A stretch of DNA of 35,364 nt from Verrucomicrobiia bacterium (lineage in GTDB: Bacteria; Verrucomicrobiota; Verrucomicrobiia; Verrucomicrobiales; DEV007), in assembly GCA_020439945.1 (NCBI GenBank), contig JAGRPB010000041.1, positions 1 through 35,364 of the forward strand, read 5' to 3'. The notes below the pieces were generated by a model, which made no database searches, had not been told where the DNA came from, and saw only the letters and a list, made by a program, of their open reading frames with translations. Made by a program: the position numbers and the translations under genes. Each line of letters starts with the position of its first letter. Position 1 is the first letter of the stretch. Of the stretch, positions 13,184-20,367 are shown piece by piece.

Positions 13184-14443
13184 GTGAGGAAAATTCGAAG
13201 ATGGAAAGTCTGGCTCCCCGTGCTGATTGTGATCGGATCGGTGGCGGGATTTCTCGTATTTGCATGTCTGAGCAATCCTTCGATTCGGGTTTGGCTGAAT
13301 CCGGATTACCGCAGCCAGGTTCTGCGATTTGGTGAAATACTTTGGCTTACCAATTTCGCCTATTTCGAGGAGGATCGCTCCGGCTTCGAGCAGTTGACCG
13401 AAGAGGCGATCACGGGAATGGCGAAGTCTCTCGATCCCTATTCCGTTTACTTTCCTCCAGAAGCCCTCAAGGAATATTACGAGAATACCAATTTGAAGTA
13501 TTTCGGAGCGGGGTTCAAAACTCGCCAGATCCAGGAAGAAATCGTGGTAACACGCGTCAATCCTGGCGGGCCCGCGGAGAGGGCCAAATTGAGGTTGGGG
13601 GATCGAATTCTTGACGTGGACGGCGAGACGACCACTGGGAAAAGCGTTCAGGATTGCCTTCGCTTGATAAGGGGACCAGCAGGAACCGAAGTGTTGCTGA
13701 GGGTTCGAAGGTTATCTGGTGAGATCGATACGCTCCGGATCAAGCGTAGTCAGATCGACACCAGCCCTGTCGATGACTTTTGGGTCGATGCGAACGGTAA
13801 CGGATATATCCGACTGGCCGAGTTTACGGAAAAGGTTGGAAAGGAAGTCGGCAAGGCCCTGGAAGTGATGCAGAAGCAAGATATGAAGTGTCTGGTACTG
13901 GATCTACGAGACAATCCAGGAGGCAAAATGTTTGCGACGGTAGAAGTTGCGGGATTCTTTCTTTCGCCAAACACACTGATAGTGACAACGCACGGCAAGC
14001 TACCTGAGCTAACTCTCCAGTTCCGATCGAAAGCTCAAAAACAACGGGTCGAGATTCCGATGGCTGTTCTCATCAACGAGAAAAGTGCGAGCGGTGCGGA
14101 ATGTCTAGCTGGTGCTCTGAAGTGTCATGGCCGCGCGATTCTGGTAGGTGAAAAGACGTTTGGGAAGGGAACGTTCCAACAACTCTTTCCCGTCTCGCAT
14201 GACTCGGGTTTGCACCTGACTATCGGAAAATACGATTTGCCCGATGGATCGAACGTAAACGAAAAAGGTGTGGAACCTGACTACCAGGTGCCATGCGATC
14301 CGGAAAGCGTCGACAAACTCTGGGTGCAGCGAGATAGACAAGGCATTATCGACCCTGACGAGTTCAAAAAACTGTTCGGTTTTTCGCCGATTCCAGATCC
14401 TCAATGGTTGAAAGCGATTGAGGTAGTCAATCGCGACGAATGA
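13184..14443 (+). CDS. S41-family (CtpA-like) C-terminal processing peptidase
   Basis: A 419-residue periplasmic or membrane-anchored serine protease. The GTG at 13184 gives RKIRRW followed by a membrane segment VWLPVLIVIGSVAGFLVFA; a GTG at 13121 is also in frame. A helical N-terminal part contains ITGMAKSLDPYSVYFPPE (family GMxxxLDPHSxYL). A PDZ domain follows with FGAGFKT, VTRVNPGGPAERAKLRLGDR and ILDVDGE (roughly residues 110-190). The protease domain has GNGYIRLAEF, LVLDLRDNPGG, then INEKSASGAECLAGAL with the catalytic serine, and ILVGEKTFGKGTFQ with the catalytic lysine. The C-terminal YDLPDGSNVNEKGVEPD is the usual P-x-G-x-x-I-x-x-x-G-x-x-PD segment. Codon use is clearly less GC-rich than in neighbours, which suggests acquisition with the island. 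Confidence 0.88.
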   Translation: MRKIRRWKVWLPVLIVIGSVAGFLVFACLSNPSIRVWLNPDYRSQVLRFGEILWLTNFAYFEEDRSGFEQLTEEAITGMAKSLDPYSVYFPPEALKEYYENTNLKYFGAGFKTRQIQEEIVVTRVNPGGPAERAKLRLGDRILDVDGETTTGKSVQDCLRLIRGPAGTEVLLRVRRLSGEIDTLRIKRSQIDTSPVDDFWVDANGNGYIRLAEFTEKVGKEVGKALEVMQKQDMKCLVLDLRDNPGGKMFATVEVAGFFLSPNTLIVTTHGKLPELTLQFRSKAQKQRVEIPMAVLINEKSASGAECLAGALKCHGRAILVGEKTFGKGTFQQLFPVSHDSGLHLTIGKYDLPDGSNVNEKGVEPDYQVPCDPESVDKLWVQRDRQGIIDPDEFKKLFGFSPIPDPQWLKAIEVVNRDE

Positions 14444-14475
14444 CGTTGGCAAAGTGGGCAAGCTTCGCATTGACG

Positions 14476-14562
14476 TCATCGATCGACGCACGCGGCACCA
14501 TACACTTCGTCCTGCAAATCGGGTTCTTCTTCAATCTGCTCGCCGGGTAGGAAAAGCTTCAC
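14476..14562 (-). pseudogene. Orphan gene start, possible N-terminal remnant
   Basis: On the minus strand a GGAGGTG (14568-14574) lies 5 bases upstream of a GTG at 14562. The frame reads (M)KLFLPGEQIEEEPDLQDE then VYGAACVDR and stops after 28 codons. The ribosome binding site is among the best in the window for such a short product. It is divergent from the family 9 glycosyltransferase and faces the right edge of the island. It may be the beginning of a gene whose end lies at 8941-9144, or a genuine short peptide. Confidence 0.3.
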
Positions 14563-14667
14563 GGGTCCACCTCCGGCATACGGACTCCGCGGCGCCCCCG
14601 CAGCAGAAGCAGATCTGCTGGCCGGGGCGGGGCGGTGTGCTACCTTCGCGCCTTTCAGCCCTTTTCC

Positions 14668-15726
14668 ATGGAACGCATCCTCGTCATCCAGATGAAGCGC
14701 ATCGGGGACCTCGTCCTCACCGCGCCGGCGCTGAGTCGCCTGCGACAGGCGCGGCCGGATGCGGAGATCACGCTGCTGACCATGGGCGCGGCGGGGGAAT
14801 TGGCGCCGACGCTTCCTTCCATTGACCGGCATCTCAACTATCACTATCGCCGGCTCAATCTGGCGGTCTGGGCGAGCGTGATCTCGGATCGCTTCGACAC
14901 GGTGCTCGATTTCATTGGCTCGGACCGCAGCGTCTTTCTGACCTGGCTGAGTCGGGCGGGAACTCGCGCCACCTACGAGAAGCGGGCCCGCGGTTTCTGG
15001 CGGGAAATCGCCTACACCGATCTCTGCGACGCCAAGCTGCGGGACTACCACACCATCGATCACATGGCGGCACTGCTCGACGCGATCGGAATTCCGAAGG
15101 CCGGGGACTTCGACGACCCGTTGCCTTTACTGGTCATTCCCGAGGGTGCCCGAGAGCGGGCCGGGGAAATCCTGAAAGAGCGCGGGGTCAAAGGCCCCTT
15201 CGCCCTCATCCATCCGGGAACGGCCAAGGAGGAAAAATACTGGCGGCCGGAACGTTGGGCGGAGGTGATTCGCGAATGCGGCACCGGCCCGCTACAGCTG
15301 CCCTGCGTCATCACCGGCGGCGCGGACGCTTTCGAGCGACGGCACATCGATGCGATTTTCGAGACGCTCAAATCGATGCCGGGCGTGCCTTCGCCCGTTC
15401 TGCTGGCCGGCCGAACGTCCCTGCTGGAAACGGCCGCCGTGATTGACCGGGCCACGTTGGCGCTCGGAGTGGACACGGCCGCGATGCACCTGGCGGCCGC
15501 ATTCCAGGTGCCCCAGGTCGTCTTGTTCGGTCCCACCAATCCGTTTCACTGGCGACCACGCCAGGGTCGGGCCCGGATCGTTTTTTCAGGCCACCCGGGG
15601 GTAATGGACGAGGGCGATTATGTCAAAAAAATCGAGGAGCGCCCCATGGACGCCATCTCGGTCGCCCAAGTGATCGACGCGATCAGCGGTTTGCCGGGCA
15701 TTCAGGAACGCCGGGCCGCAAAATAG
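14668..15726 (+). CDS. Family 9 glycosyltransferase (heptosyltransferase-like)
   Basis: A 352-residue GT-B enzyme of the ADP-heptose:LPS heptosyltransferase family, likely working on the lipopolysaccharide core at the inner membrane. The N-terminal start MERILVIQMKRIGDLVLTAP is the family signature (xILIVxxxxIGDxVLxTP), as is LRQARPDAEITLLT. The donor domain has FALIHPGTAKEEKYWRPERW near 187 (usual IHPGAxxxxKxWP), CVITGGADAFE, LLAGRTSLLETAAVIDRATL and LGVDTAAMHLAAAFQVP near 267 (usual VxxDTGPMHLAAAxG). VVLFGPTNPFHWRP completes it. ATG 14668 was chosen; the signature begins at once. The last 25 bases overlap the end of a convergent gene. Confidence 0.93.
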   Translation: MERILVIQMKRIGDLVLTAPALSRLRQARPDAEITLLTMGAAGELAPTLPSIDRHLNYHYRRLNLAVWASVISDRFDTVLDFIGSDRSVFLTWLSRAGTRATYEKRARGFWREIAYTDLCDAKLRDYHTIDHMAALLDAIGIPKAGDFDDPLPLLVIPEGARERAGEILKERGVKGPFALIHPGTAKEEKYWRPERWAEVIRECGTGPLQLPCVITGGADAFERRHIDAIFETLKSMPGVPSPVLLAGRTSLLETAAVIDRATLALGVDTAAMHLAAAFQVPQVVLFGPTNPFHWRPRQGRARIVFSGHPGVMDEGDYVKKIEERPMDAISVAQVIDAISGLPGIQERRAAK

Positions 15727-16073
15727 TCGGGATCCTCGACGGGAGACAACGCGAGCAGTTCTTCTTCCTCCTCCTCGTCGTCATCGAAATCGCGGAAAGC
15801 GCCGCTGTCGCGGATCTGCTCCAATCGACGCTGACGGCCGCGGGAAAAAGCGGGGTGATCGAGCGTGCGGGTCACCGAATCAATCACCAGCGGCAACGTC
15901 GCCAGGGCCCCCAGGGCGAGGAGACCCGAGGCCAACCCGGTGCGGGAACGGCCCTTGACCCGATCGGCCAGCAACAGGCCCACCGCGCAACCCACCGCCG
16001 CCGGCGCCACCGCGAGCGCGGTCCCGAGAATGGTAGTGCTGGGGGAACGGCGATGATCGGGGTGAAGTGTCAT
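15702..16073 (-). CDS. Hypothetical small membrane protein with acidic tail
   Basis: A 123-residue protein from ATG 16073. Two hydrophobic helices are visible: TILGTALAVAPAAVGCAVGLLLA (residues 14-36, split by small residues) and GLASGLLALGALATLPLVI (46-64), joined by a basic loop DRVKGRSR. The C-terminal half is cytoplasmic-looking and ends in an acidic run FDDDEEEEEELLALSPVEDP. No family is recognised. Its last 25 bases overlap the end of the convergent glycosyltransferase gene. The 124 bases to the manC start are AT-rich and probably hold divergent promoters. Confidence 0.6.
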   Translation of the reverse strand: MTLHPDHRRSPSTTILGTALAVAPAAVGCAVGLLLADRVKGRSRTGLASGLLALGALATLPLVIDSVTRTLDHPAFSRGRQRRLEQIRDSGAFRDFDDDEEEEEELLALSPVEDPDYFAARRS

Positions 16074-16197
16074 TTTCCAAGATTAGATGTATTTACCAGA
16101 TGTTAAATTAATTTTTGTAAGAATTTTGTCGCTTTGAAGGAGTTTGTATCGGTTCTTAGTGGGGATTTTCTTGTCCTCCGAAAACCCATTCCGAATC

Positions 16198-17274
16198 ATG
16201 GCAGAGACTCCCGTTTTTGGCCTTATTCTTGCCGGCGGCAGCGGCACTCGGTTCTGGCCCCTGAGCCGCGATCACAAGCCGAAGCAACTGCTGGAACTTT
16301 TCGATGACGAAACCCTCCTGGAAAAGGCCGCCCGACGCCTCGAGGGGATCATTCCCCGGGAAAACCTGATCGTCCTGACCAACGAGATTCAGGCGGACGC
16401 GGTGCGCGAAGTCCTGCCCGATCTGCCGCCCGAAAACGTCATCGCCGAGCCCGAGAAACGCGATACCGCTCCCGCCATCGCCCTCGGCGTCGGCGCGGTG
16501 GCGCGAAAAGCTCCCGAGGCGGCCATGGTCATCATTCCCGCCGATCAGTTGATCCGCGACGAGGCAGGTTTTCGCCGCATCATCGAAGCCGCGGTCGAGG
16601 CGGCGGTCCGATCCGAGGCACTCGTGACGCTCGGCATCAAGCCTACCTGGGCCTGCCCGAGCTATGGCTACATCCAGCGCGGACCACGGGCCACCATCGC
16701 GGGCTACGAGAACCCGATTTCGGTTCACGAAGTCGCGCGCTTTCGAGAGAAACCCGACGTCGATCTGGCCGAGGAATACCTGGCAACGGGTGGCTACGCC
16801 TGGAACGCCGGCATTTTCATCTGGACCGTGCCGACCGTCATTCGCGAGCTGAGCCGCAACTGTCCCGAGCTGGCCGACTTCATCTCCGAGTTGCGAAAGT
16901 CCTCCGATTTCGCCGCCACCGTGGCGCACCAGTTTCCGCGGCTCACCAAGATCTCGGTCGACTACGCGTTGATGGAAAAGGCGACCCGCGTGCTCAATAT
17001 CGAGGCCGACATCGGTTGGGACGACGTAGGCAGTTGGATCTCGATCGGCAAATATCTGGATCAGAGCGAGGGCTCCAATGCCTCCCGGGGCGACGTCACG
17101 ATGATCGATTGTTTCAGCAACGTGGTGTTCAGCGCGACGGGAAAAAAGGTCGGCCTCATCGGCGTACACGATCTCGTGGTGGTGGAAACCGAGGACGCCA
17201 TTCTCGTCGCCGACAAGGACGAGGTGGATCAGGTGAAAAAACTCGTCGAGAAACTGCCGCCCGAATTGCGATAA
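16198..17274 (+). CDS. manC: Mannose-1-phosphate guanylyltransferase
   Basis: A 358-residue nucleotidyltransferase that makes GDP-mannose from mannose-1-phosphate and GTP for surface polysaccharides. Motifs: FGLILAGGSGTRFWPLSRD (residues 7-25, GTP-binding), KPKQLLELFDDETLL, NVIAEPEKRDTAPAIALG near 82, VIIPADQLIRD near 112, YGYIQRG, RFREKPDVDLAEEYL near 182, YAWNAGIFIWTVPTVI, and SVDYALMEKATRV followed by DIGWDDVGSWIS near 277. It lacks the C-terminal phosphomannose isomerase domain of type II bifunctional enzymes. ATG 16198 was chosen since the ATP/GTP motif follows directly; longer forms are open to 16144. ruvX follows 16 bases after the stop. Confidence 0.92.
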   Translation: MAETPVFGLILAGGSGTRFWPLSRDHKPKQLLELFDDETLLEKAARRLEGIIPRENLIVLTNEIQADAVREVLPDLPPENVIAEPEKRDTAPAIALGVGAVARKAPEAAMVIIPADQLIRDEAGFRRIIEAAVEAAVRSEALVTLGIKPTWACPSYGYIQRGPRATIAGYENPISVHEVARFREKPDVDLAEEYLATGGYAWNAGIFIWTVPTVIRELSRNCPELADFISELRKSSDFAATVAHQFPRLTKISVDYALMEKATRVLNIEADIGWDDVGSWISIGKYLDQSEGSNASRGDVTMIDCFSNVVFSATGKKVGLIGVHDLVVVETEDAILVADKDEVDQVKKLVEKLPPELR

Positions 17275-17290
17275 GTTTGCCTGTCGGATC

Positions 17291-17767
17291 GTGAGCCTGT
17301 CCCGTCAATCCCGCGTCATGGCAATCGACTACGGCGAAGCCCGGATCGGGCTGGCGCTGAGCGATGAGCTGGGCATGCTGGCCCATCCACTGGAGACCGT
17401 TCCCGGCCAGGACAAGAAACTGGCCGTAGCGCGAATCGCGGAACTGGTGGCGGAGCGCGGCGTCGGCACCGTGCTCATCGGCCTGCCCCTGCGCATGGAC
17501 GGCAGCGAGGGAACGGCGGTGGAAAAAGTGCGAACCTTTGCCAAGAAGCTGCGACCGCTTTTGACCGAGACGGTCGAAATCGTCGAAGTCGATGAGCGAC
17601 TGTCCACGGTGGCGGCCATGGAAAAACTTCACGCCGCGGGTCGCACCGAAAAAAACAGCCGCCGCCATATCGATCAGGCGGCGGCGATGGAAATCCTGCA
17701 GGAGTATCTCGATGCCAAATCCGGCGGAGTGATCGACGACGAGTGGGAGGAAGACTGGGACGACTGA
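17291..17767 (+). CDS. ruvX: Putative pre-16S rRNA nuclease / Holliday junction resolvase (YqgF)
   Basis: A 158-residue YqgF-family protein with an RNase H-like fold, needed for 16S rRNA 5'-end maturation in E. coli and also named RuvX. Motifs: RVMAIDYGEARIGLALSDE (residues 8-26, usual LGIDxGxxRIGxAxSD), VGTVLIGLPLRMDGSEG near 57 (usual VGLPLxMdGsxG), IVEVDERLSTVAAMEKL near 97 (usual DERLTTxxAexxL), and HIDQAAAMEILQEYLDAK (usual DxxAAxxILQxyL). The extra acidic tail DDEWEEDWDD runs into the low-complexity repeat that follows. Start GTG 17291 was chosen; an internal ATG at 17318 would cut the first strand. Confidence 0.93.
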   Translation: MSLSRQSRVMAIDYGEARIGLALSDELGMLAHPLETVPGQDKKLAVARIAELVAERGVGTVLIGLPLRMDGSEGTAVEKVRTFAKKLRPLLTETVEIVEVDERLSTVAAMEKLHAAGRTEKNSRRHIDQAAAMEILQEYLDAKSGGVIDDEWEEDWDD

Positions 17768-17778
17768 ACCTCTTCTTC

Positions 17779-17886
17779 CTCGTCCTATTCCTCGTCCTAT
17801 TCCTCGTCCTATTCCTCGTCCTATTCCTCGTCCTATTCCTCGTCCTATTCCTATTCTTATTCCTATTCTTATTCCTATTCTTATTC
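17779..17886. repeat. Nine 12-bp tandem units between ruvX and truA
   Basis: Six perfect copies of CTCGTCCTATTC (17779-17850) are followed by three perfect copies of CTATTCTTATTC (17851-17886). The array begins 11 bases after the ruvX stop. The second unit type differs from the first at three positions, which suggests duplication after mutation. It is strongly strand-asymmetric (pyrimidine on plus). Frames through it would give Leu/Phe/Val repeats, with no sign of a real gene. Confidence 0.95.
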
Positions 17887-17951
17887 CTTTCGATCGAGGA
17901 GACACCTCAGACACACTCATGTCGCACCTCAAAAGCACCGCCAGTCGGAAA

Positions 17952-17985
17952 GAATAAGAAGAAGACGAGGAATAGGAATAGGATT
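17952..17985. repeat. Purine-rich inverted counterpart of the 12-bp array
   Basis: GAATAAGAAGAAGACGAGG followed by AATAGGAATAGG is the complement of the CCTATTCCTCGTC pattern upstream, so transcript from here can pair with the array and form a long hairpin with a loop of about 65 bases or more. It ends just before truA and supplies AGGA 7 bases upstream of its ATG. Confidence 0.8.
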
Positions 17986-17990
17986 TCGTG

Positions 17991-18779
17991 ATGGACGAGA
18001 CTGACACCAACTCAGCACACCGCTTTCGCCTGACGGTGGCCTACGATGGCCGTCCGTGGGTGGGCTGGCAGAGTCAGGTGGGTGGCGACACGGTCCAGGA
18101 CCAATTGCTCGCCGCGTTGCAGACCATTCATCCCGGGATCACCGCGGTGCAGGGATCGGGTCGCACTGACGCCGGGGTCTCCGCCATCGGACAGATCGCG
18201 CATTTCGACGCGCCCGCCGAAGCCTCACTCGACGCCGGCGCCTGGCTGCGCGCGCTGAACACTCGGCTCCCGTCGAGCATTCGCGTCATGGACAGTGCCC
18301 AGACCGATCCGGATTTCCACGCCCGCTTCAGCGCCATCGGCAAGACCTACCGCTACCGCCTGTGGACGGGCCCGGTCCTGCCGCCGCTGGAGGCCGGTCT
18401 CGCCTGGCACGTTCCGCGGCTCGGAGACCGCGACCTCCTCGAGACCGCTCTCGACTGTTTTCGCGGACGACACGATTTCCGGGCCTTCTCCGCCAATCGT
18501 GGCGACGGGAAAGATGAACAGCGCGACACCGTTCGCGAGATTTTTGAGATCTCCGTCGAGAGCGGCGCTGACTGGCTCGAAATCACCTTCACCGGCGAGG
18601 GATTTCTCTACAAGATGGTTCGCTTCCTGGTCGGATCCGCCGTCCGCGCCGCCCAGGGAAAACTGGAAATCGGGACCATCTTTTCCCTGCTAAAAGGCGT
18701 TCGCGGATCAGAAAAAGCACCGTATTGTGCGCCCGCGGACGGATTGACGCTGGTCTCGGTGCGATACCCGCCTACTTGA
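17991..18779 (+). CDS. truA: tRNA pseudouridine(38-40) synthase
   Basis: A 262-residue enzyme that isomerises uridines 38-40 in the anticodon stem-loop of many tRNAs. Motifs: LTVAYDGRPWVGWQSQ (residues 12-27, usual LxIxYDGxxYxGWQxQ), TAVQGSGRTDAGVSAIGQIA near 51 with the catalytic Asp of GRTDAGVxA, WLRALNTRLPSSIRV, FHARFSAIGKTYRYRLW near 104 (usual FxARxSAxxRxYxYxI), DLLETALDCFRGRHDFRAFS, and GEGFLYKMVRFLVGSAV near 203 (usual xxFLxxMVRxxVG). The ATG at 17991 has AGGA 7 bases upstream; a GTG directly before it is less likely. The leader contains the purine half of the tandem-repeat hairpin, which could affect its translation. Confidence 0.95.
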   Translation: MDETDTNSAHRFRLTVAYDGRPWVGWQSQVGGDTVQDQLLAALQTIHPGITAVQGSGRTDAGVSAIGQIAHFDAPAEASLDAGAWLRALNTRLPSSIRVMDSAQTDPDFHARFSAIGKTYRYRLWTGPVLPPLEAGLAWHVPRLGDRDLLETALDCFRGRHDFRAFSANRGDGKDEQRDTVREIFEISVESGADWLEITFTGEGFLYKMVRFLVGSAVRAAQGKLEIGTIFSLLKGVRGSEKAPYCAPADGLTLVSVRYPPT

Positions 18780-18826
18780 TTCCGGCTCCCGAATTCGTCT
18801 CGCCCCAGACACCACGGAACCTGACG

Positions 18827-19771
18827 ATGTCTTTGTTTCAACGAAAGCAATCCATCAAAGACGATCGGATCGACAATTTCGGACGTTGGCCGATTCGGCT
18901 GACCGATTTCTTCCTCGTCGACGAATACGAATTTCCTCCGAGTCCCTACTCCGAGCTGTTTCTCGTTCGTGAGGGACATTTCCTCCACGAAACCGACTCC
19001 GGAGTGCAGGCCGTTCGCGCCGGCACCGCCATGGTGCACCACCCTTCGGCCCGCCACGTCATCAAGCAGCCCGAGCAGGTCCGTATCACGCGCGTCCGGT
19101 TCCTGCCCGAATGGTTCGCCGGCGAGTATGCCGACATCATGGGGGCGCCCGATGTGCTCGGCCTGTTTTTCGCCCGGCACTGGTTCGAGATTCCCGAGGA
19201 CACCGATCTGCAAGTGTTCACCACACGGGAATCCCGGACACGTTTCCTTTCCGCCGCGCTCGATCTGCTGGAGGAATGCCTGCGGGAAGAACGCCACGCC
19301 GAATCCATCAGTCGCGTGACCCTGCTGGAGATCATGATGCTGATCGGGGACGACTACCACGTTTACTGGCGAGGAGGAAATCGCCTCCCACTTCCCGACA
19401 CGGTGATCACCACGATGGACATCATCGAACGAGCCGTCGCCGGTGGCGGACGCTTGCCCCTGAAACCGCTCCAATCCGCCACCGGGATGGAGCAGGACGA
19501 ACTGAGTCAGGCCCTTCGAAAACACATCGGCCTCACCCTGGTGGACTATCTGCAACGCCGTCGGCTCCATCACGCCGCCCGGCAACTGATCGCCAGCGAC
19601 CAGTCGCCTGCCGAGATCGCCGAAAATCAAGCGTGCAGCGATCCCGAGACCTTTGAGAAGGAGTTCGAGAAACTCTTCCACTTCACTCCCGAAGTCTATC
19701 GCGAGAAATTTCGCGCGTCAGAAACGCCCCACCCCGCCACGGAATCCAGGATCGTGGAGACTTCCTCCTGA
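18827..19771 (+). CDS. AraC-type transcriptional regulator
   Basis: A 314-residue regulator with an N-terminal cupin-like sensor and a C-terminal AraC DNA-binding domain. The sensor has ELFLVREGHFLHETDSGVQA and AGTAMVHHPSARHVIKQPEQ, typical of the sugar-binding cupin in AraC proteins. The DNA-binding part (about 210-305) has LPLKPLQSATGMEQDELSQA then LRKHIGLTLVDYLQRRRLHH. The second helix-turn-helix follows as ARQLIASDQSPAEIAENQAC and SDPETFEKEFEKLFHFTPEV. The consensus IAxxxGFxxxSxFxRxFKxxxGxTPxxYR is changed: 'GF' reads 'AC', and YRxxF is kept as VYREKF. It may therefore have relaxed DNA binding. ATG 18827 fits the neighbouring truA stop 48 bases earlier. The target genes are unknown. Confidence 0.86.
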   Translation: MSLFQRKQSIKDDRIDNFGRWPIRLTDFFLVDEYEFPPSPYSELFLVREGHFLHETDSGVQAVRAGTAMVHHPSARHVIKQPEQVRITRVRFLPEWFAGEYADIMGAPDVLGLFFARHWFEIPEDTDLQVFTTRESRTRFLSAALDLLEECLREERHAESISRVTLLEIMMLIGDDYHVYWRGGNRLPLPDTVITTMDIIERAVAGGGRLPLKPLQSATGMEQDELSQALRKHIGLTLVDYLQRRRLHHAARQLIASDQSPAEIAENQACSDPETFEKEFEKLFHFTPEVYREKFRASETPHPATESRIVETSS

Positions 19772-19780
19772 CCCCACCAT

Positions 19781-19812
19781 TCAACAGGGTCAAACCGGGA
19801 AGCTAACCCTGT
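19781..19812. repeat. Palindromic element (TCAACAGGGTCA family), degenerate copy
   Basis: TCAACAGGGTCAAACCGG leads and TAACCCTGT closes, with arms ACAGGGT (19784-19790) and ACCCTGT (19806-19812). It lies 10 bases after the AraC gene stop, before the secreted protein at 19888. It shares the first 12 bases with the copies at 7149-7182, 25551 and 34859. It could work as a terminator-like hairpin, but it lacks a T-run. Confidence 0.65.
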
Positions 19813-19887
19813 CCGTGGTGAAGAAGGTTCCGACCTCCACGAGGAATCCCATCGCCAGACGGGTTCGAAACCGGTAGAGAAAGGAAC

Positions 19888-20361
19888 ATGAGAATCTTCT
19901 TCATCGCTCTCTTCCTGATGCCGATAGCGGGCCTCGGTTCGGCCCATGCCGAGGAAACGAAAAAGGTAAGCGCGCGCCAGGAAGTGATCGACGACCTCAA
20001 AGGATTGCACGGCGCGATGGTGAAATACCTCGAGAAAAACAAATCCTGGCCGCGGCTACCCGCTGGCGAGGAGAACTGGGAAGAGGAAAAATTCTTCGCT
20101 TTCTGGTTCGACGCTTTGAAAGACTTCGGTGCCACACCGGATCTCTGGCGTCACTCGTCGGAGCCCGAAGGCGTCAAGATGAGCTACGTGCCGTCCCAGT
20201 TTTCTCCCGGCCCCGCCACTCCCTATCGATGGAAACAGCCCTGGTTCACGCCCCGGCAATCGTTCGGCGGCGAAATGATGGTCCTGCTGCCCGACGGCGC
20301 GGTGATTTCGCTGCCGCACCTGATGCAATACGACTATCGATCGCCAAAAGCGGAAGAGTAG
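19888..20361 (+). CDS. Hypothetical secreted protein
   Basis: A 157-residue protein with a signal peptide MRIFFIALFLMPIAGLGSAHA (cleavage likely after AHA, residue 21). The mature part starts with a helix (QEVIDDLKGLHGAMVKYLEK) followed by NKSWPRLPAGEENW. It contains the segment FVP-like YVPSQFSPGPATPYRWKQPW and ends with MVLLPDGAVISLPHL. The layout of helix, tryptophan-rich middle and xxLPDGxV tail resembles the soluble domains of pseudopilin-like proteins that are abundant in Verrucomicrobiota and Planctomycetes (H-X9-DG style), though without the prepilin N-terminus. An extracytoplasmic role is likely; no specific function is assigned. It is convergent with trpC, with a 6-base gap. Confidence 0.7.
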   Translation: MRIFFIALFLMPIAGLGSAHAEETKKVSARQEVIDDLKGLHGAMVKYLEKNKSWPRLPAGEENWEEEKFFAFWFDALKDFGATPDLWRHSSEPEGVKMSYVPSQFSPGPATPYRWKQPWFTPRQSFGGEMMVLLPDGAVISLPHLMQYDYRSPKAEE

Positions 20362-20367
20362 AAAAGC

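Noticed and set aside
14476..15063. Long minus-strand frame antisense to the family 9 glycosyltransferase
   Set aside because: The upper part is a shadow of the glycosyltransferase; only the final 28 codons with their own ribosome binding site were kept.
17743..17991. Plus-strand open frame rich in Leu, Phe and Val across the 12-bp repeat, and a Gly/Ile/Arg repeat frame on the other strand
   Set aside because: Both are by-products of the tandem array; they overlap ruvX or lack a ribosome binding site and have no credible protein domain.
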